Positions 4,447-6,064 of a stretch of DNA of 6,064 nt are shown here, one piece after another. Every line of letters begins with the position of its first letter. Position 1 is the first letter of the stretch. The notes beneath the pieces are model-generated. The model saw nothing but the letters and a program-made list of their open reading frames with translations, did no database searches and was not told the DNA's origin. The stretch is taken from contig JACCSE010000209.1 in assembly GCA_013813145.1 (NCBI GenBank), positions 1 to 6,064 on the forward strand. Direction: 5' to 3'. The position numbers and the translations under genes are program-made. This DNA is from Gemmatimonadales bacterium (GTDB taxonomy: Bacteria > Gemmatimonadota > Gemmatimonadetes > Gemmatimonadales > GWC2-71-9).

Positions 4447-6064
4447 AACATGACCGTCACCTCCGTCCCCCGCCCCACCTCGCTCTCCACCTCGATCCTT
4501 CCCCCCCAGCTCTCCACCAGTCGGCGCACGATGGCGAGGCCCAGACCCGATCCGCTGGTCCTGGTCGAGAACCGCGGCTCGAAGATGCGGGGCAGCAGAT
4601 CGGCCGGGATGCCGGTGCCGTCGTCGCTCACCCTGATCCGGCCCGGGGCCACGGATACCCGCACCAGCCGCGCCCCCGCGTTTCGCGCATTCTCCAGAAG
4701 GTTGACCACTACCTCCTTGACCTCGTCGGGCCGCGCGGCGCCCCAAGCGGCGGGGCTGGGCTCCAACCTGACCTCACAATCGCCTTCGGCCAGCCGATAG
4801 AGCTGCACCACCTCGCGGACGGCGACTCCGAGATCCATCCGGTCGGGTGGCTGCCCATCGTCCGCCGGGGCAGCGAAGCGGCTGAAGGCACGGGCGATGG
4901 TGTCGAGACGGTCGATCTCCCCCAGCACCCGCTCCGCGGTCTCCTCCAGCGTCGCGTCAAAGTCTCCCCGCCGGTCGCGGTACACCCGCCTGAGGTGCTG
5001 CATGCCCAGCCGCATCGGTGTGAGCGGGTTCTTGATCTCGTGAGCGATCTGCCGAGCCATCTCGCCCCAGGCCAGGACCCGCTCCGCCCGGGATACGTCG
5101 GTGACGTCGTTGAGCGCGATCACCACGCCCCGCACGTCCGGGTCGAGAGAGGCGAGCTGCAGCGAAAGTCGGCGCCCGCCCACGTCCAGCTCCGCCGCCG
5201 ACTCGGCCCCGCGATCCTGGAGGAAGCCTTCGACGACCGCGGTCAGCGGCATCCAATCGGGACCGAGTCGCGCGAGGAACGGCTCGCCCTCCTCCAACCG
5301 GGTGCCAAGGAGGTCGACCGCCTGGCGATTGGCGACGATCACCCGTCCGCCCGGATCCAGCGCCACCACACCGGTGGCGACGGTGCTCAGCACCGCCGCG
5401 GTCCGCCGCCGCGCCTCTTCCAGCGCGCCCTGGCTGGAGCGAATGTCCGCGGCCATCCGCTCGAACGCACCGAACACCGGCTCGAACTCCAGCGGCGGAC
5501 GCTGGTGAGCGGGCATCGCCTCACCCTTGCCCAGAGCCAGGGCGGAGCGGCGCAACTCCGCGACCGGACGGGAAAGCGTGCGTGAGGCGCGTCCCGCTCC
5601 CGCGAGCGCGGCGGCGACGCCGGCCAGCGTGGCCAGGAGCAGGACCAGCGCCAGGTCGAGCTGCCGCACCGCCAGCGAGCCGTCGTCGGCGAGCTGCGGA
5701 GTTGCCAGCACTCTCAGATTGCGGGGCGTGCCCGGCTGCACGACTCGGTAGCCGATCCGCTCCGCCAGCCGCGGAATCGAGCCATCCCGGGTGACCTCCA
5801 GTTCACCGGCGAGCGCGAGGGCGGTGAACGCCTCCGGGTTCATCAGTTGACCGAGGACGCCAAGATCCTCCAGCACCGGCGTGCTGCTGCCGGTCAGCCG
5901 CCCTCCCTGGTAAAGCGCAAGGTCGGCGTCGATCCGGCGACTCAGCTCGCGGAGGCGGTCCTCCATCGCGGGACCACTGCCCCGAAGCACGCCGCCCGCG
6001 GTCAGGACCGCGTCGCGGAGCGTCTGGGTGATGAGCAGGTCGCGGCTGCGCTCGACTTCTTCGC
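4437..6064 (-). CDS. ntrY: NtrY-type sensor histidine kinase (N-terminus beyond right edge)
   Basis: The frame is open to the window edge, so 541 residues are visible and the true start is outside. The GTG at 5990 lies mid-domain and is not the start. Numbered from the first full codon, residues 1-134 are an extracytoplasmic sensor region (RELSRRIDADLALYQGG, SSTPVLEDLG). A membrane segment is at about 135-157 (LDLALVLLLATLAGVAAALA), followed by HAMP at about 158-210 (SRPVAELRRSALALGKGE) and PAS at about 220-320 (VLSTVATGVVALDPGGRVIVANRQA). HisKA carries the phospho-acceptor His-341 in WGEMARQIAHEIKNPLTP, encoded at 5040-5042. The HATPase domain has the N box VVVNLLENARNAGA, G1 DDGTGIP and G2 SGSGLGLAIVRRLVESWGG. 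The HEIKNPLTP signature and the TM-HAMP-PAS-kinase order match NtrY, which phosphorylates the regulator NtrX and affects nitrogen or redox-linked genes. NtrX is not in view and, if linked, would be to the right. All kinase motifs are intact. The final Ser-Pro-stop comes from the inverted repeat. Confidence 0.92.
   Translation of the reverse strand, partial: EEVERSRDLLITQTLRDAVLTAGGVLRGSGPAMEDRLRELSRRIDADLALYQGGRLTGSSTPVLEDLGVLGQLMNPEAFTALALAGELEVTRDGSIPRLAERIGYRVVQPGTPRNLRVLATPQLADDGSLAVRQLDLALVLLLATLAGVAAALAGAGRASRTLSRPVAELRRSALALGKGEAMPAHQRPPLEFEPVFGAFERMAADIRSSQGALEEARRRTAAVLSTVATGVVALDPGGRVIVANRQAVDLLGTRLEEGEPFLARLGPDWMPLTAVVEGFLQDRGAESAAELDVGGRRLSLQLASLDPDVRGVVIALNDVTDVSRAERVLAWGEMARQIAHEIKNPLTPMRLGMQHLRRVYRDRRGDFDATLEETAERVLGEIDRLDTIARAFSRFAAPADDGQPPDRMDLGVAVREVVQLYRLAEGDCEVRLEPSPAAWGAARPDEVKEVVVNLLENARNAGARLVRVSVAPGRIRVSDDGTGIPADLLPRIFEPRFSTRTSGSGLGLAIVRRLVESWGGRIEVESEVGRGTEVTVMLSP

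Noticed and set aside
2728..4746. A 672-codon open frame on the minus strand opposite the peptidase gene
   Set aside because: It mirrors the strong third-position GC bias of the real gene, is rich in Arg/Gly/His/Ala, has no recognisable domain, and runs across the inverted repeat and into the kinase gene in another frame.

Overview
This window is GC-rich, gene-dense bacterial chromosome with strong third-position G/C bias. Nothing in it is phage-like, plasmid-like or an insertion sequence. The gene styles (a short Cys-anchored lipoprotein with HExxH, an S41 peptidase with a C-terminal helical tail, an NtrY-type kinase, and a GTCACCCTGA-type dispersed inverted repeat) suggest an environmental lineage such as Gemmatimonadota. 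That assignment is inference from style and has not been tested against a database.

Layout from left to right. (1) Positions 1-73, minus strand: the first 24 codons of a PIN-domain (VapC-type) toxin. It overlaps by 4 bases (GTGA) a complete Phd/VapB-type antitoxin gene at 70-342. Just upstream of the antitoxin start, and touching it, is a small AT-rich patch with three copies of the heptamer ATAGTCA spaced 11 and 10 bp apart, a probable autoregulatory operator. (2) Positions 461-1999, minus strand: a complete comM/yifB gene for a Mg-chelatase-like AAA+ ATPase linked to natural transformation. (3) Positions 2191-2646, plus strand, divergent from comM: a 151-residue lipoprotein with an HEMLH motif, most likely a small zinc metallopeptidase-like protein of no family I can name. 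(4) Positions 2800-4377, plus strand: a complete S41 C-terminal processing peptidase with an intact Ser-Lys dyad but an unusually short PDZ region. (5) Positions 4382-4446: an imperfect 24-bp inverted repeat that fills the whole gap between two convergent genes and supplies the last codons and stop of the next gene. (6) Positions 4437-6064, minus strand: the C-terminal 541 residues of an NtrY-type sensor histidine kinase that begins beyond the right edge.

The genes look like independent transcription units rather than one pathway. vapB and vapC form one operon, comM is its own minus-strand unit, the lipoprotein and peptidase genes are co-directional and 153 bp apart, and the kinase is convergent to them. 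I see no rRNA, tRNA, CRISPR array or transposase. The most notable points are the helically phased operator repeats, the unassigned HExxH lipoprotein, the reduced PDZ of the peptidase, and the repeat that acts as a gene end. None of these amounts to a clearly new biological system.
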